This document shows, piece after piece, positions 16,601 through 26,374 of a stretch of DNA of 64,000 nt. Each line of letters opens with the position of its first letter. Position 1 is the first letter of the stretch. The notes under the pieces were generated by a model, which was not told the origin of the DNA, made no database searches, and saw nothing but the letters and a program-made list of their open reading frames with translations. The DNA comes from Ruminiclostridium papyrosolvens DSM 2782 (GTDB lineage: Bacteria > Bacillota > Clostridia > Acetivibrionales > DSM-1351), in NCBI RefSeq assembly GCF_029318685.1, contig NZ_CP119677.1:2471001-2535000 (forward strand). The letters are read 5' to 3'. The position numbers were made by a program, and so were the translations under genes.

Positions 16601-17464
16601 TCATAAAACCCCCTCCAGCTCTTTTTCGAATAATTCCCAGCCAACCCGTTCTACTGTATATCTGAAACGCTCACCCTTTTTCCCGTGTTTTTCAAAAAAT
16701 CCAAGAGTAATATCTACAATTTCAAACAGCTTATCGTTTGTAAATACTATGGGGAAAAGCTGTTTTCCTATTGCTATTCTGTTTCCGAACAGACCACCGA
16801 AGTAAACAATAAGGCCGCTTATACCCTCCCATGCTCCTTTAGGACATACTTTTACACATCTTCCGCAATACTTACATGCAGAGGCAGCGTAGGAAAACTC
16901 TTTTGCGGTTTTATTTATAGTTATAGCTCCATGTCGGCAAGCATTCTCACACAGACCGCAATAGATGCAATTATCCTTATTCCAATTTGGTTTTACAGCT
17001 CCCTTGACCCCAAGATCATTTTCTTCAGCTTTAAGACAGTTATTACTGCAAGCCGTAATACCAAGCTTGAACTTATGAGGTAAATCCTTGCCGTAATACC
17101 TCTTTCCAAACTCATTTGCAAGGTCTGTGGAATCTATAAGTCCATTACGACATACGCCGTTTCCCTGACAGGCTGTAATGGTTCTCACTCTTGGCCCGCT
17201 GGCTGCAGGATACAGTTTTGCCTCAGCAAGCTCCTGCTTTACTGCTTCAATGTCTTCTAATTTAATAAACGGGATTTCAATACTTTGTCTGGAAGTCATA
17301 TGTATATAACCTTGTCCGTACTTACTTGCAATTTCATTTACTTTTTGCAGTTGTTCTGCCTGAATCCGTCCGCCCACAATACCCAATCTCATAGAAAAGT
17401 TATTTTTTTGAATCTGCTGAATGAAACCGCCTTTTTTTAGTTCATTGTAATCTACCTGTTCCAT
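16601..17464 (-). CDS. Siroheme sulfite reductase with ferredoxin domain
   Basis: 287 aa, the compact clostridial type rather than the 550-aa CysI. The siroheme/[4Fe-4S] ligands are in TACQGNGVCRNG (C-x5-C, near 98) and ITACSNNCLK (C-x3-C, near 138). Two more clusters are inserted: CIYCGLCENAC and CKYCGRCVKVC (about 167-210). Reduces sulfite to sulfide with six electrons, using reduced ferredoxin or a flavoprotein. Follows cysN by 21 bp at the end of the sulfate-assimilation operon, matching its role as last step. The flavoprotein that may have supplied electrons is deleted just downstream. Confidence 0.85.
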   Translation of the reverse strand: MEQVDYNELKKGGFIQQIQKNNFSMRLGIVGGRIQAEQLQKVNEIASKYGQGYIHMTSRQSIEIPFIKLEDIEAVKQELAEAKLYPAASGPRVRTITACQGNGVCRNGLIDSTDLANEFGKRYYGKDLPHKFKLGITACSNNCLKAEENDLGVKGAVKPNWNKDNCIYCGLCENACRHGAITINKTAKEFSYAASACKYCGRCVKVCPKGAWEGISGLIVYFGGLFGNRIAIGKQLFPIVFTNDKLFEIVDITLGFFEKHGKKGERFRYTVERVGWELFEKELEGVL

Positions 17465-17485
17465 ATCTTCTCAACTCCGCTATTA

Positions 17486-19243
17486 TTATAATTTTTTAAA
17501 TAAGCCAAATAGTGAATCAACAACCGCCCCGATATCTGAATACTTGATATTTTCATCAGGCACATAGCTGTCAAATGGTGATTCTCCTATATTAACAATT
17601 AATATTTCGTTATTTTCATTCAGTAACTTTAGCTTTTCTGCTTCATAATCATCCAAATTGAATACAGAGGTAATAAATATTTGTCCTGCATCGGTAAATA
17701 TTCTGCCAATTTCACCAAGCTTTGCTATCTGGCTGTCCCTGTCACCGGAAGCATCTTCAAGTCCTGCTATACCGAGATAATTGGTAACATAATTCGATTT
17801 GAACAATTTGTACTCAAGTTCTTTTCCGATTTGGTGTAAGGAATGTGAATATTCTTCATTACCGGAGGTTAATACAACGAACTTGGCTTTGTGCCGGTAA
17901 ATATCTTCTCTCAAATTTGAAGAAACCAGTCCCTGTTCCCAGTTGAATTCTCTTTCATTAATATGACTCCGGTGCGTTATACCGCTTTCGGAAGTACCCT
18001 CTTGAATAATTCCGCCGCCTGAAATCTCATAATTATCCACAATAACAAATCTACCAGTCATTTCCATTTGAGAAATAGGGTCAAAAGGAATAGGTTTGAC
18101 GGTTTCAAGTATGCACTCAGCAACATCGTGTCTTTCAACCTGTTCCTTGAAGGTATCTATATTCAGTTCTGCTGCATCAATTATATTCAAAATTTCCGCC
18201 AGCTTTACCGTAATCCTTAGAGTTCCTATTTTGAGTTTATAATTCTTATTTTTAATCAGCGGAAATTTGCCTACCCAAAAAATATTTACTCTGAAACGTG
18301 AGCTTAAAACAGGCTGAATTTCATCTGCCCTGACCATTAACTCTCCTGATTTTATGTATATCTGCGTTTTCAGTGTTACACCTATTGCCTGTCCGGCATC
18401 GGCTTTATCCGCCGGAGATACATTAAAGCCCTCAATACTGTTTACAATACTTTTTTTCTTTGAAGGCAGGAATAAAACCTCATCTCCAGCCTTTAATGTT
18501 CCGCTGAGAATAGTACCTGCAACAATTCTTCGATCATCATTTTCCTCAGTAAATTTGTAGATATCCTGTACGGGCATACGGAAGGGCAGTTGGCTATCTT
18601 CCTTTCTGTTGGCGAAGGAATCTAATTGCGTCAGTACTGTAGGCCCCTTATACCAAGGTGTAAATTCGGATTTCTCTGCAATGTTGTCTCCGTTAAATGC
18701 ACTTATGGGAATGAAGTTTATTGGTTTTATATTAATTTTGTTAAGGAATTCTGTAAACTCTTCGGTTATAGAATTAAAAACATCTCCATTAAAATCTACC
18801 AAATCCATTTTATTAACCAAAACCACAACCTGCTTAATACCAAGCATTGAAACAATGTGTCCGTGACGTTTTGAGTTCTCTTTGATTCCTTCATTGGCGT
18901 CTATTACCAGAAGTGCTGCTTCTGCTCTGGATGCACCTGTTACCATGTTTTTCAGGAATTCTATATGTCCCGGTGCATCTATAATAATGTAGTCTCTTTT
19001 ATTTGTTTTAAAAAAACATCTGGCAGTATCAATTGTGATTCCCTGTGCCTGTTCATCTTTTAGCGCATCTAAAAGAAATGCATATTCAAAGGGTCTGGAA
19101 TTCTTCCTGCAGTATTCTTTAACCAATTCCAGCTTACCTTCGGGAAGTGAACCTGTATCTGCCAGCAATCTGCCTATTACGGTACTCTTTCCATGGTCCA
19201 CGTGTCCTACAATAACTATGTTCATTTGCTCTTTGTTGTCCAT
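17486..19243 (-). CDS. cysN: Sulfate adenylyltransferase GTPase subunit with degenerate APS-kinase domain
   Basis: 585 aa. N-terminal EF-Tu-like GTPase: P-loop [21 protein letters not shown]. Domains 2/3 run to about 425. It couples GTP hydrolysis to APS formation by CysD. The last 150 residues align with CysC ([20 protein letters not shown] resembles the kinase mid-region; [12 protein letters not shown] is also kept). However, the kinase P-loop GLSGAGKST is replaced by [11 protein letters not shown], so it should not phosphorylate APS. ATG at 19243, one base after the cysD stop, with AGGGGAGG upstream. Loss of APS kinase agrees with the APS-type reductase next door. Confidence 0.9.
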   Translation of the reverse strand: MDNKEQMNIVIVGHVDHGKSTVIGRLLADTGSLPEGKLELVKEYCRKNSRPFEYAFLLDALKDEQAQGITIDTARCFFKTNKRDYIIIDAPGHIEFLKNMVTGASRAEAALLVIDANEGIKENSKRHGHIVSMLGIKQVVVLVNKMDLVDFNGDVFNSITEEFTEFLNKINIKPINFIPISAFNGDNIAEKSEFTPWYKGPTVLTQLDSFANRKEDSQLPFRMPVQDIYKFTEENDDRRIVAGTILSGTLKAGDEVLFLPSKKKSIVNSIEGFNVSPADKADAGQAIGVTLKTQIYIKSGELMVRADEIQPVLSSRFRVNIFWVGKFPLIKNKNYKLKIGTLRITVKLAEILNIIDAAELNIDTFKEQVERHDVAECILETVKPIPFDPISQMEMTGRFVIVDNYEISGGGIIQEGTSESGITHRSHINEREFNWEQGLVSSNLREDIYRHKAKFVVLTSGNEEYSHSLHQIGKELEYKLFKSNYVTNYLGIAGLEDASGDRDSQIAKLGEIGRIFTDAGQIFITSVFNLDDYEAEKLKLLNENNEILIVNIGESPFDSYVPDENIKYSDIGAVVDSLFGLFKKL

Positions 19244-19244
19244 A

Positions 19245-20126
19245 TTACATATAACCTCCCCTACGAAGTGTTTCAAGTCCGCCACCGTCATCTTTATCCT
19301 GTGCACGGCCGGATCTTTCTGCTATATTTGCAAATTTACCGCTTTTTAACTCTTGGATTATCTCGCTCACATTTTTCGCTGTAGATTCTACAGGAGATGT
19401 GCATGGGTAGCATCCAAGGGATCTATAACGTTTTCCGCTGCCCTGATCGAAATATAGCGATGTAATGGGAATATTCTCCCTTTCTATGTATTCCCAAATA
19501 TTCAGTTCCGTCCAATCCAATAGAGGATGTATTCTGATATGTGTTCCCGGAGCAAAATCCGTTTTAAACTGATTCCAGAATTCCGGCGGTTGATCTCCCA
19601 CATCCCAGTCGTTTTCCTTGTCTCTTGGTGAAAAATATCTTTCTTTTGAGCGGCTGCCTTCTTCGTCCGCCCTTACACCTACAATAACTCCTGTATATTG
19701 CTCTCTCTTTGAATCCAGAACATATTTGCCCTTGGCGTGGTCTAAAGAATATCTGTTCCATTCACCTGACAGTGTATTTTTTAATGCTTCTGATTTAAGC
19801 TGTTGGCAGCAGCTTATACGGTCTGCATTTCCGTCCGGAAAGGTTTTTTTCTGTGCCAGTGCTTCACTGTTTTCCCCATAAACCATGGTAAGTTTCCACT
19901 TTAACGCCAAATCGTCTCTGTATTTTATCATTTCAGGAATCTTATAATGTGTATCAATATGTACAAGGGGCATAGGTACATGTCCAAAAAATGCTTTTCT
20001 TGCCAGCCATAAAAGAACAGTACTATCCTTTCCTATAGACCAGAGCATACATATGTTTTTAAATTCTCTATATGCTTCTCTCAGTATGTAAACACTCTGT
20101 GCCTCCAATTTATCCAAGTGATTCAT
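19245..20126 (-). CDS. cysD: Sulfate adenylyltransferase subunit 2
   Basis: 293 aa, the usual CysD length. PP-loop [14 protein letters not shown] (about 33), [11 protein letters not shown] and the C-terminal [22 protein letters not shown] tail characteristic of CysD. Forms APS from sulfate and ATP with CysN. The ATG at 20126 follows GGAGG by 6 bp; the upstream TTG at 20132 is rejected. Gene 36 bp after cysH in the assimilation operon. Confidence 0.95.
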   Translation of the reverse strand: MNHLDKLEAQSVYILREAYREFKNICMLWSIGKDSTVLLWLARKAFFGHVPMPLVHIDTHYKIPEMIKYRDDLALKWKLTMVYGENSEALAQKKTFPDGNADRISCCQQLKSEALKNTLSGEWNRYSLDHAKGKYVLDSKREQYTGVIVGVRADEEGSRSKERYFSPRDKENDWDVGDQPPEFWNQFKTDFAPGTHIRIHPLLDWTELNIWEYIERENIPITSLYFDQGSGKRYRSLGCYPCTSPVESTAKNVSEIIQELKSGKFANIAERSGRAQDKDDGGGLETLRRGGYM

Positions 20127-20162
20127 AACCAACCTCCATATAATGAATATTATTAAACTTCT

Positions 20163-20885
20163 CTAATGATTTGCAGAATGTGCTGTTCCCAAATGGAGAC
20201 CGCACTCTTTTTTATCAGGATCCTCCCACCACCATCTTCCGCTTCGTATATCTGCCCCGGGTTGTACGGCTCTGGTACAGGGCTGACATCCGATACTTCG
20301 GAATCCGTTCCGGTACAAATTACTGTAAGGAATGTTATGAGCTTTTATATATTCCCATACATCTTCTTCTGACCAAAATACTATTGGGTTAATTTTGTAA
20401 ATAGAATTGCCGTTATCCCACTCAAATATTTCCACGTCTTGTCTGGTAGGCGATTGTTCTCTTCTCAGACCACAAATCCATCCGTCCACAGTGCTGAGTA
20501 CTCTTTTAAGAGGTTTGACCTTTCTGATTTCACAGCATTTTTTTCTGGAATCCACACTTTCATAGAAAAAATTCGGGCCTAGCTTTGAAACAGCTTCTTC
20601 GATATCTTCCCTTTCAGGAGCATATACTTCGTAGGTAAATTTATAAGAGCGCATTGTTTCTTCCATCAGGTCATAGGTTTTTTGAAAATGTCTTCCCGTA
20701 TCAATGAAAAATATCCTCGCCTTGGGGTTAACATTTAAAATCATATGTGTAAGTACCTGATCCTCTATGGACATGCTGGAAGCCAGTGCTATATTGGAAG
20801 GCCCCATTGTTTCCAGAATATAACTGATAGCCTCTGCCCCATTCTTCTTTTCAGAGTTTAATGCTTTTAAATCTAGTTCTCTCAT
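20163..20885 (-). CDS. cysH: [4Fe-4S] adenylylsulfate (APS) reductase
   Basis: 240 aa, CysH family. The paired cysteine motifs RKKCCEIRK (about 137) and SIGCQPCT (about 223) are the four iron-sulfur ligands that mark APS-specific rather than PAPS-specific reductases. FIDTGRHFQKTYDL and GLRREQSPTR (substrate-binding arginines) are present. Reduces APS to sulfite with thioredoxin. The usual C-terminal thioredoxin-reactive cysteine is probably the one in KKECGLHLG. Consistent with the dead kinase domain in CysN. Confidence 0.93.
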   Translation of the reverse strand: MRELDLKALNSEKKNGAEAISYILETMGPSNIALASSMSIEDQVLTHMILNVNPKARIFFIDTGRHFQKTYDLMEETMRSYKFTYEVYAPEREDIEEAVSKLGPNFFYESVDSRKKCCEIRKVKPLKRVLSTVDGWICGLRREQSPTRQDVEIFEWDNGNSIYKINPIVFWSEEDVWEYIKAHNIPYSNLYRNGFRSIGCQPCTRAVQPGADIRSGRWWWEDPDKKECGLHLGTAHSANH

Positions 20886-20912
20886 TTTTACTTCTCCTTT
20901 TATGAATTATTA

Positions 20913-22109
20913 CTAAAGCTCATTACCCAAAAATTTTTCCAATACAAGGGCACTGGCCCCAATAGCAATGGCAATTTCATTAAATCGCCCTCCTCTGTTG
21001 AAAACAACCCTTCCGTCTTTTTGCAAGTGACTTTTTGTAAAAGCCATATCTGTGCATATATCATAAAAAAGCTGAGAATTTCTGATAAGAGGCCCGCTTA
21101 AAATTACAATACCGGGGTTCAGCAGCTTTATAAGATTGGCAAGGCCTTCTCCCATGTACTCCGCTGCATATGTTATAACATCTTGTGCCGGAGTCTTCAT
21201 CATTTCTGCAGCTTTACAGATTTCAACATAAGAAACTTCATTGGTTATGGCTCCGGGGTCAGATTTCTCATTTAGTTCTTTGAATCTTTCAACTATAGAA
21301 TAGATAGATGAATAAGTCTCAATACAGCCTTTGTTTCCGCAGGAGCATTTCATGCCATTAACATTCACAACCATATGTGCAAAGGCATCTTCTGCATCAT
21401 TAATATTTCTTACAAACCTTCCTGATGCAATAACACCCATACGTAACCCTATACCGCAATTAATATAAATTACATTTTTTATTTCTTTTGCAATTCCAAA
21501 TTTGGCTTCAGCAAGTACTGCCGCATTTGCCCCATTGTCTACTACAACCTGAACTCCGAGCCTTTTTTCAAATATTGATTTCAAGGGTATATTTTCCCAA
21601 CCGGGCGCTACAAAGTTTTCCGGATTTAGTACCATTCCTCTTTTTTTATCAATAGGACCTACTGTACCTATGCCAACACCTATAATAGTGCCGTTTTCTT
21701 CTTTCAGTTTATCTTTGACTTCCTTTATCCAGCTTAGTATTTTGCTAAGTACAATTTTGGGAGTTGATTTACTGTCCATATCAAATCTGTACTTTTTAAT
21801 AGGTTTCATTTTAAGGTTAGTTAAAACAATCTGAGTATACGTTCTGGAAATGTCTATTCCGACTATGTAGTAACCTAAAGGATTTACATCATATAAAATC
21901 GGTTTCCTGCCTCCAGTTGATTCTCCGGTTTCTGATTCCACCAGCAGTTCCATTTCCTCCAGAGGCTGCATCATTCGATTAAGGCTTGTGAGTTTTATGC
22001 CAGATAGTTCTGACAGAGTGCCTTTGGTTGATGCCCGGTTGTGTAGAATTAAACTGAATATCATTTTTGATTCCGGACTTAACCTGCTGAAAATATCATT
22101 ATCAATCAT
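20913..22109 (-). CDS. ROK-family protein with winged-helix N-terminus
   Basis: 398 aa from the ATG at 22109 (AGGA 9 bp upstream). Residues about 1-70 form a MarR-like winged helix (TLSELSGIKLTSLNRMMQPL). The rest is a ROK actin-like fold: GVGIGTVGPIDKKRG, VDNGANAAVLAE and the zinc motif CSCGNKGCIETY. This is the NagC/XylR repressor architecture. In the usual ATP site the sequence INCGIGLRMGV departs from the DGxGxGxG-like catalytic loop, so it is probably a regulator, not a kinase. A sugar-type regulator inside a sulfate operon, between cysA and cysH, is unusual. Its ligand is unknown. Confidence 0.8.
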   Translation of the reverse strand: MIDNDIFSRLSPESKMIFSLILHNRASTKGTLSELSGIKLTSLNRMMQPLEEMELLVESETGESTGGRKPILYDVNPLGYYIVGIDISRTYTQIVLTNLKMKPIKKYRFDMDSKSTPKIVLSKILSWIKEVKDKLKEENGTIIGVGIGTVGPIDKKRGMVLNPENFVAPGWENIPLKSIFEKRLGVQVVVDNGANAAVLAEAKFGIAKEIKNVIYINCGIGLRMGVIASGRFVRNINDAEDAFAHMVVNVNGMKCSCGNKGCIETYSSIYSIVERFKELNEKSDPGAITNEVSYVEICKAAEMMKTPAQDVITYAAEYMGEGLANLIKLLNPGIVILSGPLIRNSQLFYDICTDMAFTKSHLQKDGRVVFNRGGRFNEIAIAIGASALVLEKFLGNEL

Positions 22110-22159
22110 TAAATCACATCCTAACTTTTTCCCACTATAGGCAAAAGTATCCAAAACTT

Positions 22160-23233
22160 TTATATCATATAATCTTCAGGAATAAATACTTTAAAATCCT
22201 TTGGCTTGACAAATACAGTCTGTCTTTCCTTTAGTGCAAGTTTTTTATAAATATCTTTGCTGATTTCAGCTTCTATGTATTCTCCGCTATCAATTCTTTT
22301 CATTTCGAGGTTTACAATAGGCCCAACCGCTCTTATAAAAATAACCTCGGCTGCAACGAATTCATTTTCATATTGCTCCAGACTTATTTCGATATCGTGA
22401 GGGCGAATATAACTAATGATTTTCCTGTCAACGGCTTCCGAATGTTCAGGAGAATCCAGCTTCAGGCTCCCAAGCTCAATTATCCCGTTGTGCACCCTCC
22501 CGTGAAACAGGTTTACATTTCCCAGAAAGTTATAGACAAAGGGATTTGTCGGATTATCGTATACTTCTTCCGGCGTACCCATTTGTTCGATTTTTCCCTG
22601 ATTTAGAATTACAATCCTGTCAGCTACATCAAGGGCTTCCTCTTGGTCATGTGTAACAAATACACTGGTAATCGGATATTCATCATGAAGCTTCCTGAGC
22701 CATCTTCTAAGGTCTTTCCGCACCTTTGCATCCAACGCACCAAAAGGTTCATCCAGCAAAAGTACTCTAGGCTCAACAGCCAACGCTCTTGCAAGTGCTA
22801 TTCTTTGACGCTGTCCTCCCGATAGCTGACTGGGATAACGCTTTGCCAGTTCCTCCATTTTTACCAGTGACAATAGCTCATTAACCTTTTTTTCTATAAC
22901 CTCTTTTGAAGGCCTGAGTTTAGACGGTCTTACTTTAAGTCCGAAGGCTATATTCTCAAATACTGTCATATGTTTAAACAATGCATAGTGCTGAAAAACA
23001 AAGCCCACTTTCCTATCCTGTGTACTTTTTCCGGTATTATCTTCTCCATCAAACATAATACTGCCGCTGTCAGCTGTTTCAAGTCCGGCAATAATTCTGA
23101 GAAGCGTTGTTTTCCCTGAACCTGAAGGGCCAAGCAAAGCCACAAGCTCCCCGGTATTAATTTTGAGATTTATATCAGAAAGAGCTTTGAAGGATTCAAA
23201 TGTCTTTGAAATACTTGTTATTTCTATACTCAT
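22160..23233 (-). CDS. cysA: Sulfate/thiosulfate ABC transporter ATPase
   Basis: 357 aa. Walker [10 protein letters not shown] (about 35), signature [15 protein letters not shown], Walker [13 protein letters not shown] and switch histidine [12 protein letters not shown]. The C-terminal regulatory TOBE-like domain starts near 240 ([14 protein letters not shown]). Drives uptake through CysT/CysW. ATG 23233 is preferred over GTG 23242 because GGAG lies 8 bp before it. Confidence 0.93.
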   Translation of the reverse strand: MSIEITSISKTFESFKALSDINLKINTGELVALLGPSGSGKTTLLRIIAGLETADSGSIMFDGEDNTGKSTQDRKVGFVFQHYALFKHMTVFENIAFGLKVRPSKLRPSKEVIEKKVNELLSLVKMEELAKRYPSQLSGGQRQRIALARALAVEPRVLLLDEPFGALDAKVRKDLRRWLRKLHDEYPITSVFVTHDQEEALDVADRIVILNQGKIEQMGTPEEVYDNPTNPFVYNFLGNVNLFHGRVHNGIIELGSLKLDSPEHSEAVDRKIISYIRPHDIEISLEQYENEFVAAEVIFIRAVGPIVNLEMKRIDSGEYIEAEISKDIYKKLALKERQTVFVKPKDFKVFIPEDYMI

Positions 23234-23276
23234 ATTATTCACTCCGATTAATTGTAAATTTAGATTTGCAACTCTT

Positions 23277-24152
23277 TTATTTTTCCTGCTGTTTGATTTT
23301 CCAATCTGCGATATTTTTAATTACGAGATTAATGATTGCAATTACTGTCAAAAGTGAAGCTACTGCAAATGCAGCCGAAAACTTGTATTCATTGTACAGA
23401 ATCTCAACGTGAAGGGGGACGGTGTTTGTTAATCCTCTGATATGTCCTGACACCACAGATACTGCACCAAATTCTCCTGCTGCCCTTGCCGCCGTAAGCA
23501 TGATACCGTAGGTCAATGCCCACTTTACATTTGGAAGTGTAATAAGCGCAAAAGTTTTAAAGCCACTTGCTCCCAAGGTCAGGGCAGCTTCTTCTTCAGA
23601 GGTTCCCTGTGCTTCCATAAGAGGAATAAGTTCTCTGGCTACAAAAGGCAGAGTTACAAATAATGTAGCAAGAATTATCCCGGGAGGGGCAAAAATTATT
23701 TTGAGTCCAAATTTATTTAGAACGGGAGCCAGAATTCCATGACTTGTACTAAAAAGCAAAACAAAAATCAGGCCTGCCACCACCGGAGAAATCGCAAAAG
23801 GTAAATCTATAACTGTTATGAGAAGGTTTTTGCCCCTGAATCTGAACTTGGAAACAGCCCATGCTGCTACCAACCCAAACAAAGTATTTATTGGAACCAC
23901 TATAATAATTGTCAGTAATGTCAGTTTAATTGCTTCAAGTGCTACAGAATCAGTCACGGCTGCAATATAAACCTTGACTCCCTGCTGGAAGGCTTTTACA
24001 AATACCGATATAAGCGGAACAAAGAGCATTAGTATAAAGAAGAGTAAAGCCATTACAGTAAGTACTATTTTTACAGCACCGGAGGAATTCTTTGTAGTCC
24101 TTTTCTGATATGTATTGAGAGTCTTATTGTTCAAAGGTAAGCTTCCTGCCAT
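23277..24152 (-). CDS. cysW: Sulfate ABC transporter permease 2
   Basis: 291 aa, six predicted membrane helices. The EAA loop, ATPase contact, is [28 protein letters not shown] (shown in part here) near residue 190. [14 protein letters not shown] is the CysW/CysT hallmark. AAAGGAGG lies 6 bp before the ATG. Pairs with CysT as heterodimer. Confidence 0.93.
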   Translation of the reverse strand: MAGSLPLNNKTLNTYQKRTTKNSSGAVKIVLTVMALLFFILMLFVPLISVFVKAFQQGVKVYIAAVTDSVALEAIKLTLLTIIIVVPINTLFGLVAAWAVSKFRFRGKNLLITVIDLPFAISPVVAGLIFVLLFSTSHGILAPVLNKFGLKIIFAPPGIILATLFVTLPFVARELIPLMEAQGTSEEEAALTLGASGFKTFALITLPNVKWALTYGIMLTAARAAGEFGAVSVVSGHIRGLTNTVPLHVEILYNEYKFSAAFAVASLLTVIAIINLVIKNIADWKIKQQEK

Positions 24153-24163
24153 TGTGTCCTCCT

Positions 24164-25021
24164 TTATTGAAGTATAAATTTATGTCTGTTGACTGCCCAC
24201 CACTGAAAGAGATTTATGGCTAACAGCATTACAAACGATATTATGAGCATAATTGCCGCAACGGCTGTCCCACCCGCATAATCATATTGTTCCAGCTTTG
24301 TCCTTATCAAAAGTGGTGTTATTTCTGTTCTCATAGGCATATTCCCTGATATGAATACTACTGAGCCATACTCTCCCAAGGCTCTTGCAAAGGATAGGGC
24401 AAAACCTGTAATGATAGAAGGAAAAAGTTCCGGAATAATTATTTTGCAAAAGGTTTGGAATCTGCTTGCTCCGAGACAGGCTGCCGCCTCCTCCACCTCT
24501 CTGTCTATACTTTGAAGAACCGGCTGAACGGTTCTGACTACAAAAGGAAAACTGATAAAAATCAATGCCACAGTTATTCCCAAAGGCGTATAAGATACTT
24601 TAATGCCTAATGGCTCCAGAAACCTTCCTATCCATCCATTTGGTGCATAAAGAGTTGTAAGTGATATACCGGCAACTGCTGTAGGCAATGCAAATGGCAG
24701 GTCAATCAACCCGTCTATAATCTTCTTGAAAGGAAAGGAATATCTCTGCAGAACCCATGCCAAAAGAAGTCCGAATACAGTATTTATTGCAGCTGCAAGT
24801 AATGAAGTCCCGAAAGATATTTTCAATGACGCCGTTACTCTGGTGCTTAATGCTATATCCAAAAAATTTTTAAGACCCAGACTTGAGCTTTTGATAAATA
24901 CCATTGATATTGGTATCAGAACCAAAAGAGTTATGTACAGAAGTGAAATTCCCATGGTAATTCCAAAGCCAGGTATAACACTTTGTTGTTTAATTTTTAA
25001 CGTCTTTATTGTCAGATTCAT
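24164..25021 (-). CDS. cysT: Sulfate ABC transporter permease 1
   Basis: 285 aa with six hydrophobic helices. FAVGI-type motif LPFALPTAVAGISLTTLY, EAA loop EVEEAAACLGASRFQTFCKI and the diagnostic ALGEYGSVVFISGNMP. GGAGGTG before the ATG. Between sbp (21 bp) and cysW (11 bp) in a tightly packed operon. Confidence 0.93.
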   Translation of the reverse strand: MNLTIKTLKIKQQSVIPGFGITMGISLLYITLLVLIPISMVFIKSSSLGLKNFLDIALSTRVTASLKISFGTSLLAAAINTVFGLLLAWVLQRYSFPFKKIIDGLIDLPFALPTAVAGISLTTLYAPNGWIGRFLEPLGIKVSYTPLGITVALIFISFPFVVRTVQPVLQSIDREVEEAAACLGASRFQTFCKIIIPELFPSIITGFALSFARALGEYGSVVFISGNMPMRTEITPLLIRTKLEQYDYAGGTAVAAIMLIISFVMLLAINLFQWWAVNRHKFILQ

Positions 25022-25042
25022 AATTTCACCTCCAGTTCTTAG

Positions 25043-26080
25043 TTATTTTTTTATGTATATTTGGTCAAATACTCCTCCATCGCTGAAATGTTCCTGCTGC
25101 GCTTTGCTCCAGCCTCCGAAAACTTCATCAATGGTAAAAAGATTGATTTTGGGGAATTGTGCCGCATATTTCTTTTCAATGTTCTGATTTCTTGGTCTGT
25201 AATAATTTTTTGCTGCTATCTCCTGACCCTCGTCACTGTAAAGATATTGAAGATATGCCTCGGCAACCTTTCTTGTACCTTTTTTATCAACAACAGAATC
25301 AACCACAGAAACCGGAGGTTCAGCTAATATGCTCATTGACGGTATAACAATCTCAAATTTATCCTTTCCAAGCTCATTTATGGAAAGAAAGGCTTCATTC
25401 TCCCATGCTATAAGGACGTCACCCAAACCACGTTCTACAAATGTTGTTGTTGCTCCTCTGGCTCCTGAGTCCAGAACAGGGACATTCTCATAAAGCTGTT
25501 GAACAAAATTTTTGGCTTTTTCACTGTCATTATTATTTTTTTTCAGAGCATAACCCCACGCTGCAAGATAGTTCCAGCGAGCACCGCCGGAGGTTTTGGG
25601 ATTTGGAGTTATTACCTGTATTCCCGGTTTAACAAGGTCATCCCAATCTTTTATATTCTTTGGATTGCCTTTTCTTACAAGAAATACTATGGTTGAGGTA
25701 TAAGGGGTTGAATTATCAGCTAAACGTTTTTGCCATTCCTTGTTAATCAACTCTTTATTTTTATTGATTGAATTGATATCGTACGCCAATGCCAATGTAA
25801 CTACATCCGCCTCATTTCCGTCTATTACGGTTCTTGTCTGGCTTCCTGAACCGCCATGTGACTGCTGGACGGTCACAGTTTGTCCTGTTTTTTCCTTCCA
25901 ATGTTTTACAAATGCTTCATTGTATTCCTGATAAAGCTCCCTTGTGGGGTCATATGAAACATTTAATAGGGTTATGGTACTGTTTTGTACATTTTTGGTA
26001 CTACCGCACCCCGTCAATGCTGAAATTAAAAGCAGTATGCACATAGTAATCACACTTAATCTATTAATTTTATTTTTCAA
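25043..26080 (-). CDS. sbp: Sulfate-binding lipoprotein
   Basis: 345 aa extracellular receptor. Signal peptide with lipobox ALTGC (Cys about 25). Mature part has [62 protein letters not shown] and [15 protein letters not shown], all typical of Sbp/CysP sulfate receptors that hold the anion by backbone NH groups. First gene of the ten-cistron sulfate operon. The roughly 290-bp leader upstream is AT-rich. I saw no S-box, T-box or clear -35/-10 pair in it. Confidence 0.93.
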   Translation of the reverse strand: MKNKINRLSVITMCILLLISALTGCGSTKNVQNSTITLLNVSYDPTRELYQEYNEAFVKHWKEKTGQTVTVQQSHGGSGSQTRTVIDGNEADVVTLALAYDINSINKNKELINKEWQKRLADNSTPYTSTIVFLVRKGNPKNIKDWDDLVKPGIQVITPNPKTSGGARWNYLAAWGYALKKNNNDSEKAKNFVQQLYENVPVLDSGARGATTTFVERGLGDVLIAWENEAFLSINELGKDKFEIVIPSMSILAEPPVSVVDSVVDKKGTRKVAEAYLQYLYSDEGQEIAAKNYYRPRNQNIEKKYAAQFPKINLFTIDEVFGGWSKAQQEHFSDGGVFDQIYIKK

Positions 26081-26302
26081 TACAAATCACTCCTTCATTT
26101 AAATAATAGTTTACATATATACATAGTATGCATTCGCTTAAAAAATTATTTGATGGATTAGGCAAACCAGATAAGCTTAAAATGATTAAAATTATACCCA
26201 AGTAATCCAATATGTTTTATAAGTTATCCAAATGGTAACATGTGGTCAAAAGTATGTCAATTACTTTTTAACATTTTTTGTAATTTTATTTTTACCTATG
26301 GC

Positions 26303-26353
26303 AAAAAATAAACAGAGAACTCTTAAATGTAAAAATTTAAGCATTTCTCTGTT
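26303..26353 (-). terminator. Terminator of the CotH gene
   Basis: AACAGAGAA / TTCTCTGTT arms with an inner CTTAAAT/ATTTAAG extension, followed on the minus strand by TATTTTTT. 22 bp past the stop. Confidence 0.75.
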
Positions 26354-26374
26354 CAGCTCATTACCAATGGATAT

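Noticed and set aside
16441-16644. 67-codon intact small gene
   Set aside because: The first 15 codons overlap the sulfite reductase. The rest is joined N- and C-terminal ends of a large flavoprotein, so it is called a remnant.
20913-22154. ROK glucokinase/sugar kinase
   Set aside because: An N-terminal winged helix is present and the catalytic loop is altered, so a regulator is more likely than a kinase.
26081-26302. SAM (S-box) or T-box riboswitch before the sulfate operon
   Set aside because: No S-box core words, no T-box sequence (AGGGTGGNACCGCG) and no terminator/antiterminator pair directed into sbp were found.
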